Assembly (NCBI GenBank): GCA_025464045.1
Contig: JAODBQ010000035.1
Span: 1-8,398 of the forward strand
Direction: 5' to 3'
DNA from: Ilumatobacteraceae bacterium
Lineage (GTDB): Bacteria; Actinomycetota; Acidimicrobiia; Acidimicrobiales; Ilumatobacteraceae
DNA length: 8,398 nt
Shown here: one piece after another, positions 1-5,625 of the stretch
How the letters are laid out: every line of letters starts with the position of its first letter
How positions within the stretch are numbered: position 1 is the stretch's first letter
Notes under the pieces: generated by a model
Database searches by the model: none
Told to the model about the DNA's origin: nothing
What the model saw: only the letters and a program-made list of their open reading frames with translations
Made by a program: the position numbers and the translations under genes

Positions 1-1
1 G

Positions 2-49
2 CCCGACAACGAGGCGGCTCGCCGCGGCCTCGTGGGCGCAGCAGCCTGA
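2..49 (+). CDS. rpsF: 30S ribosomal protein S6 (bS6), C-terminal end only
   Basis: Only the last 15 codons and the TGA stop (47-49) are present; the gene begins before the window. The visible peptide reads PDNEAARRGLVGAAA, which fits the short variable tail of bacterial S6 after the conserved 'IRLP' region. The main support is context: the order rpsF-ssb-rpsR-rplI is widely conserved, and this frame stops 39 bp before ssb. S6 binds S18 on the small-subunit platform, so its pairing with rpsR downstream makes sense. Too little sequence is visible for a firm family assignment from the protein alone. Confidence 0.6.
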   Translation, partial: PDNEAARRGLVGAAA

Positions 50-88
50 CCTCGTCACGCTGACGCTGCATCCCAGAGGAGGAACACC

Positions 89-541
89 ATGGCCGACAAC
101 TCCGTCACCCTCGTAGGCAACATCACCCGTGAACCCGAGCTGCGCTTCACCGGCGGCGGCAAGGGCGTCGCCAGCTTCGGGCTCGCCGTCAACCGGCGGT
201 TCCAGGTGAACGGCGAGTGGCAGGAGAAGGTGTCGTTCTTCAACGTCGTCGCGTGGGACACGCTCGGCGAGAACGCCGCGGCCTCGCTGCACAAGGGCAC
301 CCGGATCATCGTCAACGGGCGGCTCGAGCAACGCGACTACGAGACCCGCGAGGGCGAGAAGCGCACCGTGGTCGAGATCGTCGCCGACGAGATCGGCCCC
401 TCGCTGCGCTGGGCCCGTGCCGAGATCGAGCGGATCTCCCGCGACAGCGCCGGCGGCGGCGGCTCCGCCTCCAGCTCCTCTGCCCCGTCGGGCGGCGGGC
501 GTGCGCCCGATCCCGTCTACGGCGACGAAGAACCGTTCTGA
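89..541 (+). CDS. ssb: Single-stranded DNA-binding protein
   Basis: This 150-aa protein binds ssDNA during replication, repair and recombination. The N-terminal OB-fold covers about residues 1-112, with family landmarks VTLVGNITREPELRF (6-20), FGLAVNRRF (30-38) and the aromatic-rich stretch W44 to W56. A Gly/Ser-rich disordered linker (about 120-138) follows, then an acidic tip ending DEEPF (146-150). That tip is the conserved SSB docking peptide for partner proteins, so the gene is full length. The ATG at 89 is preceded by a strong Shine-Dalgarno, AGAGGAGGA at 75-83. It lies between the rpsF end and rpsR (30 bp to rpsR), so it is probably cotranscribed with the ribosomal genes from a promoter upstream of the window. 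Confidence 0.97.
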   Translation: MADNSVTLVGNITREPELRFTGGGKGVASFGLAVNRRFQVNGEWQEKVSFFNVVAWDTLGENAAASLHKGTRIIVNGRLEQRDYETREGEKRTVVEIVADEIGPSLRWARAEIERISRDSAGGGGSASSSSAPSGGGRAPDPVYGDEEPF

Positions 542-571
542 ACCCAGTGCTACCCCACGAAGGACATCGCA

Positions 572-1027
572 ATGACCAGTAAGAAGAACAAGGCTCGGTC
601 GCCGAAAGAGGCGAACCCGAAGAAGTTCAAGAAGAAGACCAGCGTCCTCGTCACCGACAAGGTCGAGTTCATCGACTACAAGGACGTCAACCTGCTCAAC
701 CGGTTCGTCAGTGACCGCTCGAAGATCCGCAACCGTCGGGTCACCGGCAACACCGTGCAGCAGCAGCGCGAGATCGCGATGGCGATCAAGAACGCCCGCG
801 AGATGGCGCTGCTGCCGTACACGAAGCGCGTCTCGCAGGCTCGCACCGGTCGTCCGCCGCGCGAAGGCCGCGAAGGCCGCGAGGGTCGTGAAGGCCGCGA
901 GGGTCGTGAAGGCGAAGGTCGTCGTGATCGCAACGAGTCGCCGACTCCCACGACGGCGCCCGAGGCGCCCGGTGCGGTTCGCACCGAATCGCTCGACGGT
1001 GTCGAGGGCGTGGCGGTGACGGCATGA
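572..1027 (+). CDS. rpsR: 30S ribosomal protein S18, cysteine-less form with long C-terminal tail
   Basis: bS18 sits on the 30S platform beside S6. The core is at about residues 22-85, with EFIDYKDVNLLNRFVSDRSK (32-51), RRVTG (55-59), QQQREIAMAIKNAREMALLP (63-82). The N-terminal position where many S18 proteins carry a CxxC-type zinc motif reads KTSVLVTDK (22-30), with no cysteine. This is therefore the zinc-independent ('C-minus') form. S18 is usually about 75-90 aa; this one is 151 aa because of a tail from about residue 92. The tail holds six RE-G tripeptides (97-114) and then a Pro/Thr/Ala- and acid-rich end. The start ATG at 572 follows GAAGGA (559-564). The stop overlaps the rplI start as ATGA, suggesting translational coupling. 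Confidence 0.93.
   Translation: MTSKKNKARSPKEANPKKFKKKTSVLVTDKVEFIDYKDVNLLNRFVSDRSKIRNRRVTGNTVQQQREIAMAIKNAREMALLPYTKRVSQARTGRPPREGREGREGREGREGREGEGRRDRNESPTPTTAPEAPGAVRTESLDGVEGVAVTA
860..913 (+). repeat. Tandem 9-bp repeat encoding (Arg-Glu-Gly)6 in rpsR
   Basis: Six in-frame 9-bp units of the type CGCGAAGGC encode RE-G six times. The last two pairs form two identical 18-bp units, 878-895 and 896-913 (CGCGAGGGTCGTGAAGGC each), so this part probably grew by recent duplication. An extra GAAGGT (914-919, Glu-Gly) follows. Repeat number changes would keep the frame and only alter tail length. Confidence 0.9.
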
Positions 1028-1473
1028 GCACGAAGGTGATCCTCCGCGCCGATCTCTCCGGACTCGGCAAGCGTGGCGACATCGTCGACGTCGCCGACGG
1101 GTACGCACGCAACTTCCTGCTGCCCAACGGGCACGCGTTCAAGGCCACCGAAGGCGCCGTCTCCCAGGCCGGGGCGATGCGTCGTGCCCGTGACCTGCGC
1201 GATGCCCACGATCGGGAGGGCGCGCAGGCAATCGCCACCAAGCTCGTGGCCAAGGTCATCACCATCACGGCCAAGGCCGGCCCGGACGGCAAGCTGTTCG
1301 GCTCCGTCACCGCTGCCGATGTGGTCGCCGCGATCGAAGAGCAGACGAACATCACCCTCGAGCGCAAGCAGGTCCACATGGAGCCGATCAAGACGCTCGG
1401 CGATCACTCGGTGTCGGCCAAGCTGCACAGCGCGGTCGAGTTCCCGATCCGGCTCGAGGTCACGAAGCGGTAG
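1024..1473 (+). CDS. rplI: 50S ribosomal protein L9 (bL9)
   Basis: The 149-aa length is standard for bL9, which binds 23S rRNA near the L1 stalk and helps maintain reading frame. The N-terminal domain carries KVILRADLSGLGKRGD (4-19) and the L9 signature VADGYARNFLLPNGHA (23-38). A long helical connector follows (about 42-75), then the C-terminal domain with KAGPDGKLFGSVT (84-96). The start is fixed by homology and by the ATGA overlap with rpsR. Only a weak purine run (GAGGG, 1002-1006) lies upstream, consistent with coupling to rpsR translation. A strong hairpin lies 57 bp after the stop. Confidence 0.97.
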   Translation: MSTKVILRADLSGLGKRGDIVDVADGYARNFLLPNGHAFKATEGAVSQAGAMRRARDLRDAHDREGAQAIATKLVAKVITITAKAGPDGKLFGSVTAADVVAAIEEQTNITLERKQVHMEPIKTLGDHSVSAKLHSAVEFPIRLEVTKR

Positions 1474-1502
1474 TCGCTTCCCCACCGCGGGCCGGCGTTC
1501 CG

Positions 1503-1523
1503 GCGCACGCACACGCACACACG
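1503..1523 (+). repeat. Alternating purine-pyrimidine tract (CA/CG-rich)
   Basis: Twenty-one consecutive bases alternate purine and pyrimidine without a break (GCGCACGCACACGC then ACACACG), in the rplI 3' untranslated region just before the hairpin at 1531. Such tracts can adopt Z-DNA under negative supercoiling. No function is shown by the sequence. Confidence 0.55.
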
Positions 1524-1530
1524 AGACACG

Positions 1531-1561
1531 GCAGCCCCGAGCGCAGGTCGCTCGGGGCTGC
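1531..1561 (+). terminator. Strong hairpin after rplI, probable transcription terminator
   Basis: A perfect 13-bp GC-rich stem is formed by GCAGCCCCGAGCG (1531-1543) and CGCTCGGGGCTGC (1549-1561), with a 5-nt loop CAGGT. The following bases are GTCGTTCCC, so the classic U-run is almost absent, as is common in high-GC actinobacteria. It lies 57 bp after rplI and 131 bp before the dnaB start, and it probably separates the ribosomal operon from dnaB or attenuates read-through. Confidence 0.75.
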
Positions 1562-1576
1562 GTCGTTCCCGGGATC

Positions 1577-1598
1577 GGTTGTCGGCTGGTTGTCCACA
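1577..1598 (+). promoter_or_regulatory. Perfect DnaA box with an adjacent degenerate copy, upstream of dnaB
   Basis: TTGTCCACA at 1590-1598 is an exact match to the DnaA-box consensus of high-GC actinobacteria. It forms the second of two tandem 11-mers, GGTTGTCGGCT (1577-1587) and GGTTGTCCACA (1588-1598), which share their first seven bases and are spaced one helical turn apart. A weaker box-like CGGTGCACA follows at 1601-1609. The site lies 95 bp before the dnaB start and could let DnaA regulate dnaB or titrate DnaA. Binding is inferred; a single 9-mer can occur by chance. Confidence 0.5.
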
Positions 1599-1604
1599 GG
1601 CGGT

Positions 1605-1643
1605 GCACAGGTTCCGGGTCCGGTTTGGCACAGGTTTCGGGTC
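1605..1643 (+). repeat. Two near-identical 16-bp direct repeats in the dnaB leader
   Basis: GCACAGGTTCCGGGTC (1605-1620) and GCACAGGTTTCGGGTC (1628-1643) differ at one base and start 23 bp apart, about two helical turns. The leading CACAGG also occurs inside the DnaA-box region at 1595-1600. The spacing and position 50-90 bp before dnaB suit an operator or iteron-like protein-binding site. No convincing -10/-35 pair was found here. Confidence 0.5.
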
Positions 1644-1692
1644 TGGCGCCCCACAGCCGTCGCGGAGGAAGGTAGAGGTCGGAGGAAGCACG

Positions 1693-3069
1693 ATGGTGGA
1701 GCACAGACGGGACGGCGGACGGGATCGCGCGCCGACGCAGCGCGTCGGCAGCCGTGTCCCGCCGCACAACCTCAACGCCGAGGAGAGCCTGCTCGGCGCA
1801 CTGCTGCTGTCGCGCGACGTGGTCGGCCAGGTCGGCGAGATGGGCCTGCAGGTCGATCACTTCTACAAGCCCGCCCACCAGCACGTCTACGCCGCGGTGC
1901 GCGGGCTGATCGCCGAGGGCAATGCCGTCGACGTGGTCACGGTGGCCGACGAGCTGCGGCGCAACGGGCTGCTGGAGGACATCGGTGGCGCGGCGATGTT
2001 GCTGGAGCTGCAGAACGCGACGCCGGCCATCTCCAACGCGGCGCGCTACGCCAAGATCGTCATCGACACCGCGGTCCTGCGGCGGCTGATCGGCGTCGCC
2101 AGCGAGATCGCCGAGATCGGCTACCTCGAACCCGACGACGTCGCCAAGGCGCTGGACGAGGCCGAGACCAAGGTCTTCGAGATCGCCGAGGACCGCATCT
2201 CGACCAGCACCACCCGTCCGCTCAGCGAGCTGCTGCCGCTGGCCATGGACCGGTTGCAGGAGACCTACGAGCGCGGCGACACGATCACCGGTGTCCCCAC
2301 CGGGTTCACCGACCTCGACGAGCTGCTGTCGGGGCTGCAACCGAGCACGCTGAACATCATCGGGGCCCGCCCCGCGATGGGCAAGACCAGTCTCGGCCTC
2401 GGCATCGCCACCCACGTCGCCCAGCAGACCAACAAGCCGGTCATCGTCTTCTCCCTGGAGATGGGCCACGCCGAGCTGACCTCCAGCATCCTCGCCCGCG
2501 AGGCCGAGGTCGACACGCAGAAGCTGCGCTCCGGGCGCCTCGCCGAGATCGACTGGACGAAGATCGGACGGGCGATCAACCGCCTCGACGTCCCGCTGTT
2601 GCTGGACGACAACCCGCGCGTCACGGTGATGGAGATCCGTGCCAAGGCCAGGAGATTGAAGGCCAATCAAGGGCTCGCCCTGATCCTCATCGACTACCTG
2701 CAGCTGATGACCGGCGGTACGTCCTCGGAGAACCGGCAGCTGGAGGTCAGCGAGATCAGCCGTGGCCTGAAGATCCTCGCCCGTGAGCTCGAGGTGCCGA
2801 TCATCGCGCTCAGCCAGCTGAGCCGCGCCCTGGAGAGCCGCGCGGACAAGCGCCCGATGCTCGCCGACCTGCGTGAGAGCGGTTCGCTGGAGCAGGACGC
2901 CGACGTCGTCATGTTCCTGTATCGAGACGAGGTGTACAACCGCGACTCACCTGACAAGGCGGCCGCCGAGGTCATCATCGCCAAGCACCGCGCCGGACCG
3001 ACAGGCACCGTGCGATTGGTGTTCCGTGGCCAGTACACCAAGTTCGGCAACGCCGCACGAGGCGTCTGA
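1693..3069 (+). CDS. dnaB: Replicative DNA helicase DnaB
   Basis: This 458-aa hexameric helicase unwinds DNA at the replication fork. The N-terminal domain begins at RVPPHNLNAEESLLGALLL (21-39). The RecA-like domain carries Walker A GARPAMGKTS (224-233), the catalytic-Glu motif FSLEM (253-257, E256), Walker B ILIDYLQLM (331-339), motif H3 SQLSR (374-378) and the KHRAGPTG segment with a likely arginine finger (R433). The motifs are uninterrupted, so there is no intein, unlike many mycobacterial DnaB proteins. I chose the ATG at 1693 because GGAGGA lies 6 nt upstream (1681-1686) and the protein then has family length. An in-frame start at 1579 would add 38 unlike residues and run through the repeat region. 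A second GGAGGAAG (1664-1671) has no nearby start. Confidence 0.97.
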   Translation: MVEHRRDGGRDRAPTQRVGSRVPPHNLNAEESLLGALLLSRDVVGQVGEMGLQVDHFYKPAHQHVYAAVRGLIAEGNAVDVVTVADELRRNGLLEDIGGAAMLLELQNATPAISNAARYAKIVIDTAVLRRLIGVASEIAEIGYLEPDDVAKALDEAETKVFEIAEDRISTSTTRPLSELLPLAMDRLQETYERGDTITGVPTGFTDLDELLSGLQPSTLNIIGARPAMGKTSLGLGIATHVAQQTNKPVIVFSLEMGHAELTSSILAREAEVDTQKLRSGRLAEIDWTKIGRAINRLDVPLLLDDNPRVTVMEIRAKARRLKANQGLALILIDYLQLMTGGTSSENRQLEVSEISRGLKILARELEVPIIALSQLSRALESRADKRPMLADLRESGSLEQDADVVMFLYRDEVYNRDSPDKAAAEVIIAKHRAGPTGTVRLVFRGQYTKFGNAARGV

Positions 3070-3103
3070 ACCGCGTCCGTTCTGATCGCAGGGCAGCCAC
3101 ACT

Positions 3104-3337
3104 GTGGGCGTGATCCTCGGCGACGACACACCGTTCCTCGGCGACAACCTCATCGTCTGGCTGCTGCTCGCGCTCGGTGGTGCACTGTTCATCGGCAACG
3201 TGCTCGCCCTGCTGCGGCCGCCGGAGGTGAGCAAGTCCGAGGAGGACCTGCCCACCGCACCGCGCAGCCGCAGCATCCTGATGGCGGGGATCGGCTTCGT
3301 CGTCGCGGTGGCCGCGATCGGCGGCCTGCTGAAGTAG
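3104..3337 (+). CDS. Small membrane protein with two predicted helices
   Basis: I do not recognise this 77-aa protein. It has a hydrophobic segment at about residues 16-37 (from LIVWLLLALGG), a short charged hydrophilic loop (about 38-57, with KSEEDLP), and a second hydrophobic segment at about 58-75 (ILMAGIGFVVAVAAIGGLL). This predicts a hairpin inner-membrane protein. The start is GTG at 3104, or possibly the GTG at 3110; the SD is weak. It begins 34 bp after dnaB on the same strand with no obvious terminator between, so it may be cotranscribed with dnaB. Coding is supported by the clean membrane pattern and position, not by known homology. Confidence 0.65.
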   Translation: MGVILGDDTPFLGDNLIVWLLLALGGALFIGNVLALLRPPEVSKSEEDLPTAPRSRSILMAGIGFVVAVAAIGGLLK

Positions 3338-3339
3338 AC

Positions 3340-3359
3340 GCGATCAGTCAGCTGGTCGC
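3340..3359. terminator. Small hairpin at the convergent gene junction
   Basis: GCGATCAG (3340-3347) and CTGGTCGC (3352-3359) pair through 8 positions (one G-T wobble) around the loop TCAG. The hairpin covers the 10-bp gap between two convergent genes and the last codons of the minus-strand dioxygenase. It could act as a terminator for both, but there is no T-run and the stem is short. Confidence 0.3.
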
Positions 3360-4247
3360 CACGGCGATGGTCAGGGCGATCGCCATCCCGTCGGTGACGT
3401 TGCCCGTGACCGTCGGCGTCTCCAGCGCGGCCCCGTCACTGAAGACGTTGTCGGTCGCCAGCGAGGTCCGCGCGTAGTTGCCGACGCTCTGCTCGTAGCC
3501 GGCGGTCGCGAACACCAGCTGATTGCTCGCATCGGTCAGCGCCAGCTGCGACGTGGCCAGCGTGCTGGACGCCGACGTGACTGCGTCGACACTCGGGTAG
3601 ACCTCGAAGTGGATGTGGGGCCACCGGCCCGAGTAGCACGCCGGGTAGATGCTGGTGAAGGTGACCCGACCGCGCGCGTCGGCGACCTGCACCCCGCGCA
3701 GGTAGTTCTCGTCGGCGATGTCCTCGGAGTACAGCGAGTACGCGCCGTCGATGTCGCAGTGCCACAGGTACACGGCCGCACCTTCGCGGGGCGTAGCGGT
3801 GGCGACGTCGAGCACCGTCAGCGTGATCGTCGTCGGGACGCCTTCGGCGGTGGCGGTCGACGAACCGAAGCTGGAACGGATGTCGCTGCGCACGATCCCG
3901 CTCTGGGTGAGCACGTTGACCCCGTTCGAGCCGTCACCCGGGTAGGGCCCCGCGGTCTCCTCGGGGATCCCGGTCAACGAGTCCGCGCCCACTGTCGCGT
4001 CCGTTGACGCACTGGTGCCTGCCGTCGGGGTTGCAGCGGAGCCGGTCGAGCCGGTCGTCGAGCCGGTCGTCGAGCCGGTCGTCGTCGAGCTCGTGCTGGA
4101 CGACGAGCTGCAGCCGACGAGGGCGAGCACGCCGGCGCCGGCAGCGAGTTGGAAGATCCGGCGGCGGTTGATCAGCGTCGGCAGGTCGAAGCCGAGCCCA
4201 CGGTCGTGATCCTCGTCGTGATCGTGCAGTTCCTCGGTGATGTGCAT
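3348..4247 (-). CDS. Secreted intradiol-dioxygenase-like lipoprotein
   Basis: The 299-aa protein resembles secreted members of the intradiol ring-cleavage dioxygenase family (protocatechuate 3,4-/catechol 1,2-dioxygenase fold), which open catechol-type rings with non-haem Fe(III). An N-terminal His/Asp-rich stretch precedes a Tat-like twin-arginine motif RRRIFQ (28-33). A hydrophobic segment and lipobox LVGC follow, with C46 as the probable lipid anchor. A Ser/Thr/Gly-rich linker spans about 47-82, and the catalytic domain about 90-299. Likely iron ligands are Y170 (GAY), Y205 (PACYSGRW), H211 and H213 (PHIHFEV), so all four are present. Tat export fits a cofactor-loaded enzyme. The SD is weak. 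Substrate is unknown, and aromatic polymers or humic fragments are only guesses. It is divergent from the Rieske gene. Confidence 0.85.
   Translation of the reverse strand: MHITEELHDHDEDHDRGLGFDLPTLINRRRIFQLAAGAGVLALVGCSSSSSTSSTTTGSTTGSTTGSTGSAATPTAGTSASTDATVGADSLTGIPEETAGPYPGDGSNGVNVLTQSGIVRSDIRSSFGSSTATAEGVPTTITLTVLDVATATPREGAAVYLWHCDIDGAYSLYSEDIADENYLRGVQVADARGRVTFTSIYPACYSGRWPHIHFEVYPSVDAVTSASSTLATSQLALTDASNQLVFATAGYEQSVGNYARTSLATDNVFSDGAALETPTVTGNVTDGMAIALTIAVATS
4039..4083 (-). repeat. 12-bp tandem repeat encoding the Ser/Thr/Gly linker
   Basis: Three exact 12-bp copies of GAGCCGGTCGTC (4048-4083), preceded by a 9-bp partial copy (4039-4047), encode the G-S-T-T type repeats in the linker between the lipid anchor and the dioxygenase domain (protein residues about 55-70). 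In-frame copy changes would alter tether length only. Confidence 0.85.
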
Positions 4248-4415
4248 GGGTCAAGCGTGGTCGCGGCGACGCAGTGGCTGCTTGGCACCGACTTGGAGAT
4301 GACTGGGAAGCGCGAGCCGCACCGCCGCGCACCGAGCTCGACCGGTGGACGACGTCGACCCGCTGATATTCTACACGCGATTCGATTTTGAGAAGACGTC
4401 GAGAGAGAGGTCGCG
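4248..4415. promoter_or_regulatory. Divergent intergenic region between dioxygenase and Rieske genes
   Basis: These 168 bp should hold promoters for both divergent genes. The most AT-rich stretch in the window is here (about 4364-4392). It includes TATTCT (4367-4372), a possible -10 for the Rieske gene, but no good -35 is visible 17 bp upstream. The octamer GACGTCGA occurs at 4351-4358 and 4395-4402, flanking that element. GAGAGG (4405-4410) is the likely SD for the ATG at 4416. I see no terminator or small gene. Confidence 0.4.
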
Positions 4416-5567
4416 ATGGACCACGAACGCCAGGTGGCCGTGCTGCGACGAATCGCCGAGAGTGGCGAGCGTCGTGTCGGGTTGTTCGGGACGCACAGCC
4501 GCGTCCAGCCGGCCTCCACGTACACCGACGTCGACCAGTTCGCCCTCGAGCAGCGCGTCCTGTTCCGCAACGGTCCGGTGCTGATGGGCCTCACCTCCGA
4601 GTGCGCCGAGTCGGGCGCCTACCTCACCGCCACCTTCGACCGCGTGCCGATCGTGGTCATCCGCCAGCCCGATGGATCGCTGCGGGCGATGGTCAACGCG
4701 TGCCGCCACCGCGGGGCGCCACTGCTGGAGGGTCGCGGCGACGGGTTGCGCCGGTTGAGCTGCCCGTACCACGCCTGGAGCTACGAGCTCGACGGCGCGC
4801 TGCACGCACGACCGTTGACCGAGGGCGCGTTCGACGACGTCACCATCGACTGCGGCCTGCACCAGGTCGCCGTGGCGGAACGGCACGGGCTGATCTTCGT
4901 ACGCCCGGGCTCGGCCGAGCCGATCGACGTCGACGCGTTCCTGTGCGGTGCCGCCGATGACCTCGCCTCGTTCGACATCGCCGCCAGCGTGCACGTGGAG
5001 ACCCGCGTCACGGAGTGGGAGATGAACTGGAAGCTCGTGTTCGACACGTTCACCGAGTCGTACCACATCCGCACCCTCCACCGCGAGAGCCTCGCCCCGA
5101 CGTTCGACTCCCACGGTTCGGTGTTCGAGCCGTTCGGCCCGCACCTGCTCAACGTCGGCTTCCGCAAGGACATCGTCAACGAGTTCGCCAAACCGGAGGC
5201 CGAGCAGTCGCTGCTGCCGTACGGCACCGTCCAGTACTTCCTGTTGCCCAACGCGATGCTCTGCCACCAGGTCGACCACCTCGAGCTGTGGCGCTTCGAG
5301 CCGATCGACGTGCGCCACACGCGCGTGTCGACGACGGTGCTCGCCGACGTCGGTCCGCTCAGCGAGCGCACCGAGCGCTACCTCTGCAAGAACCTCGATC
5401 TGCTGCTCAAGGTCACCGGCACCGAGGACTTCCCACTGATGGAGCAGATCCAGCGCAACCTCGACTCCGGTGCGCTGCCGGAGGTCGTCTACGGCCGGAT
5501 CGAGCCCTCGCTCGTGCACTTCCACGAATCCATCGACGCCGCCCTCGCCGCCGGGCGCCTCGGCTGA
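4416..5567 (+). CDS. Rieske non-haem iron oxygenase, alpha subunit
   Basis: The 383-aa protein has the two-domain layout of ring-hydroxylating oxygenase alpha subunits, which use O2 and electrons from a reductase/ferredoxin to hydroxylate or dealkylate a substrate. The Rieske [2Fe-2S] motif is C96-x-H98 ... C116-x2-H119, with 17 residues between pairs. The catalytic domain has NWKLVFDTFTESYHIRTLH (204-222), giving mononuclear-iron ligands H217, H222 and probably D338 (EDFPLMEQIQ), with D210 as the likely bridging Asp. Both centres look intact. No beta subunit, ferredoxin or reductase is present in the window, so it either works as an alpha-only enzyme or borrows partners. The start follows an SD-like GAGAGG. 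The family covers aromatics, terpenoids, steroids and quaternary amines; the substrate cannot be assigned. Confidence 0.93.
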   Translation: MDHERQVAVLRRIAESGERRVGLFGTHSRVQPASTYTDVDQFALEQRVLFRNGPVLMGLTSECAESGAYLTATFDRVPIVVIRQPDGSLRAMVNACRHRGAPLLEGRGDGLRRLSCPYHAWSYELDGALHARPLTEGAFDDVTIDCGLHQVAVAERHGLIFVRPGSAEPIDVDAFLCGAADDLASFDIAASVHVETRVTEWEMNWKLVFDTFTESYHIRTLHRESLAPTFDSHGSVFEPFGPHLLNVGFRKDIVNEFAKPEAEQSLLPYGTVQYFLLPNAMLCHQVDHLELWRFEPIDVRHTRVSTTVLADVGPLSERTERYLCKNLDLLLKVTGTEDFPLMEQIQRNLDSGALPEVVYGRIEPSLVHFHESIDAALAAGRLG

Positions 5568-5625
5568 CCGAGCACTCGACTGCGTCCACCGCCAGCGCAC
5601 GGTGTCGTTCCGGATCGGCCCGGCG

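Noticed and set aside
860..913. CRISPR-like or mobile repeat
   Set aside because: The repeats are in-frame coding units of 9 bp with no spacers, so they are a protein repeat.
1579..1692. Earlier start for dnaB adding 38 residues
   Set aside because: The added residues are unlike DnaB and would be encoded by the repeat-bearing leader. The ATG at 1693 has a well-placed GGAGGA.
676..2670. 664-aa open frame on the minus strand across rpsR, rplI and dnaB
   Set aside because: It is antisense to three firmly identified genes. Its composition (Asp/Arg/Gln/Gly-rich low complexity) is what high-GC shadow frames give, with no recognisable domain.
5587..5604. Short hairpin CACCG/CGGTG between the Rieske and thioesterase genes as terminator
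   Set aside because: The stem is only 5 bp with an 8-nt loop and no T-run, which is expected often by chance in GC-rich DNA.
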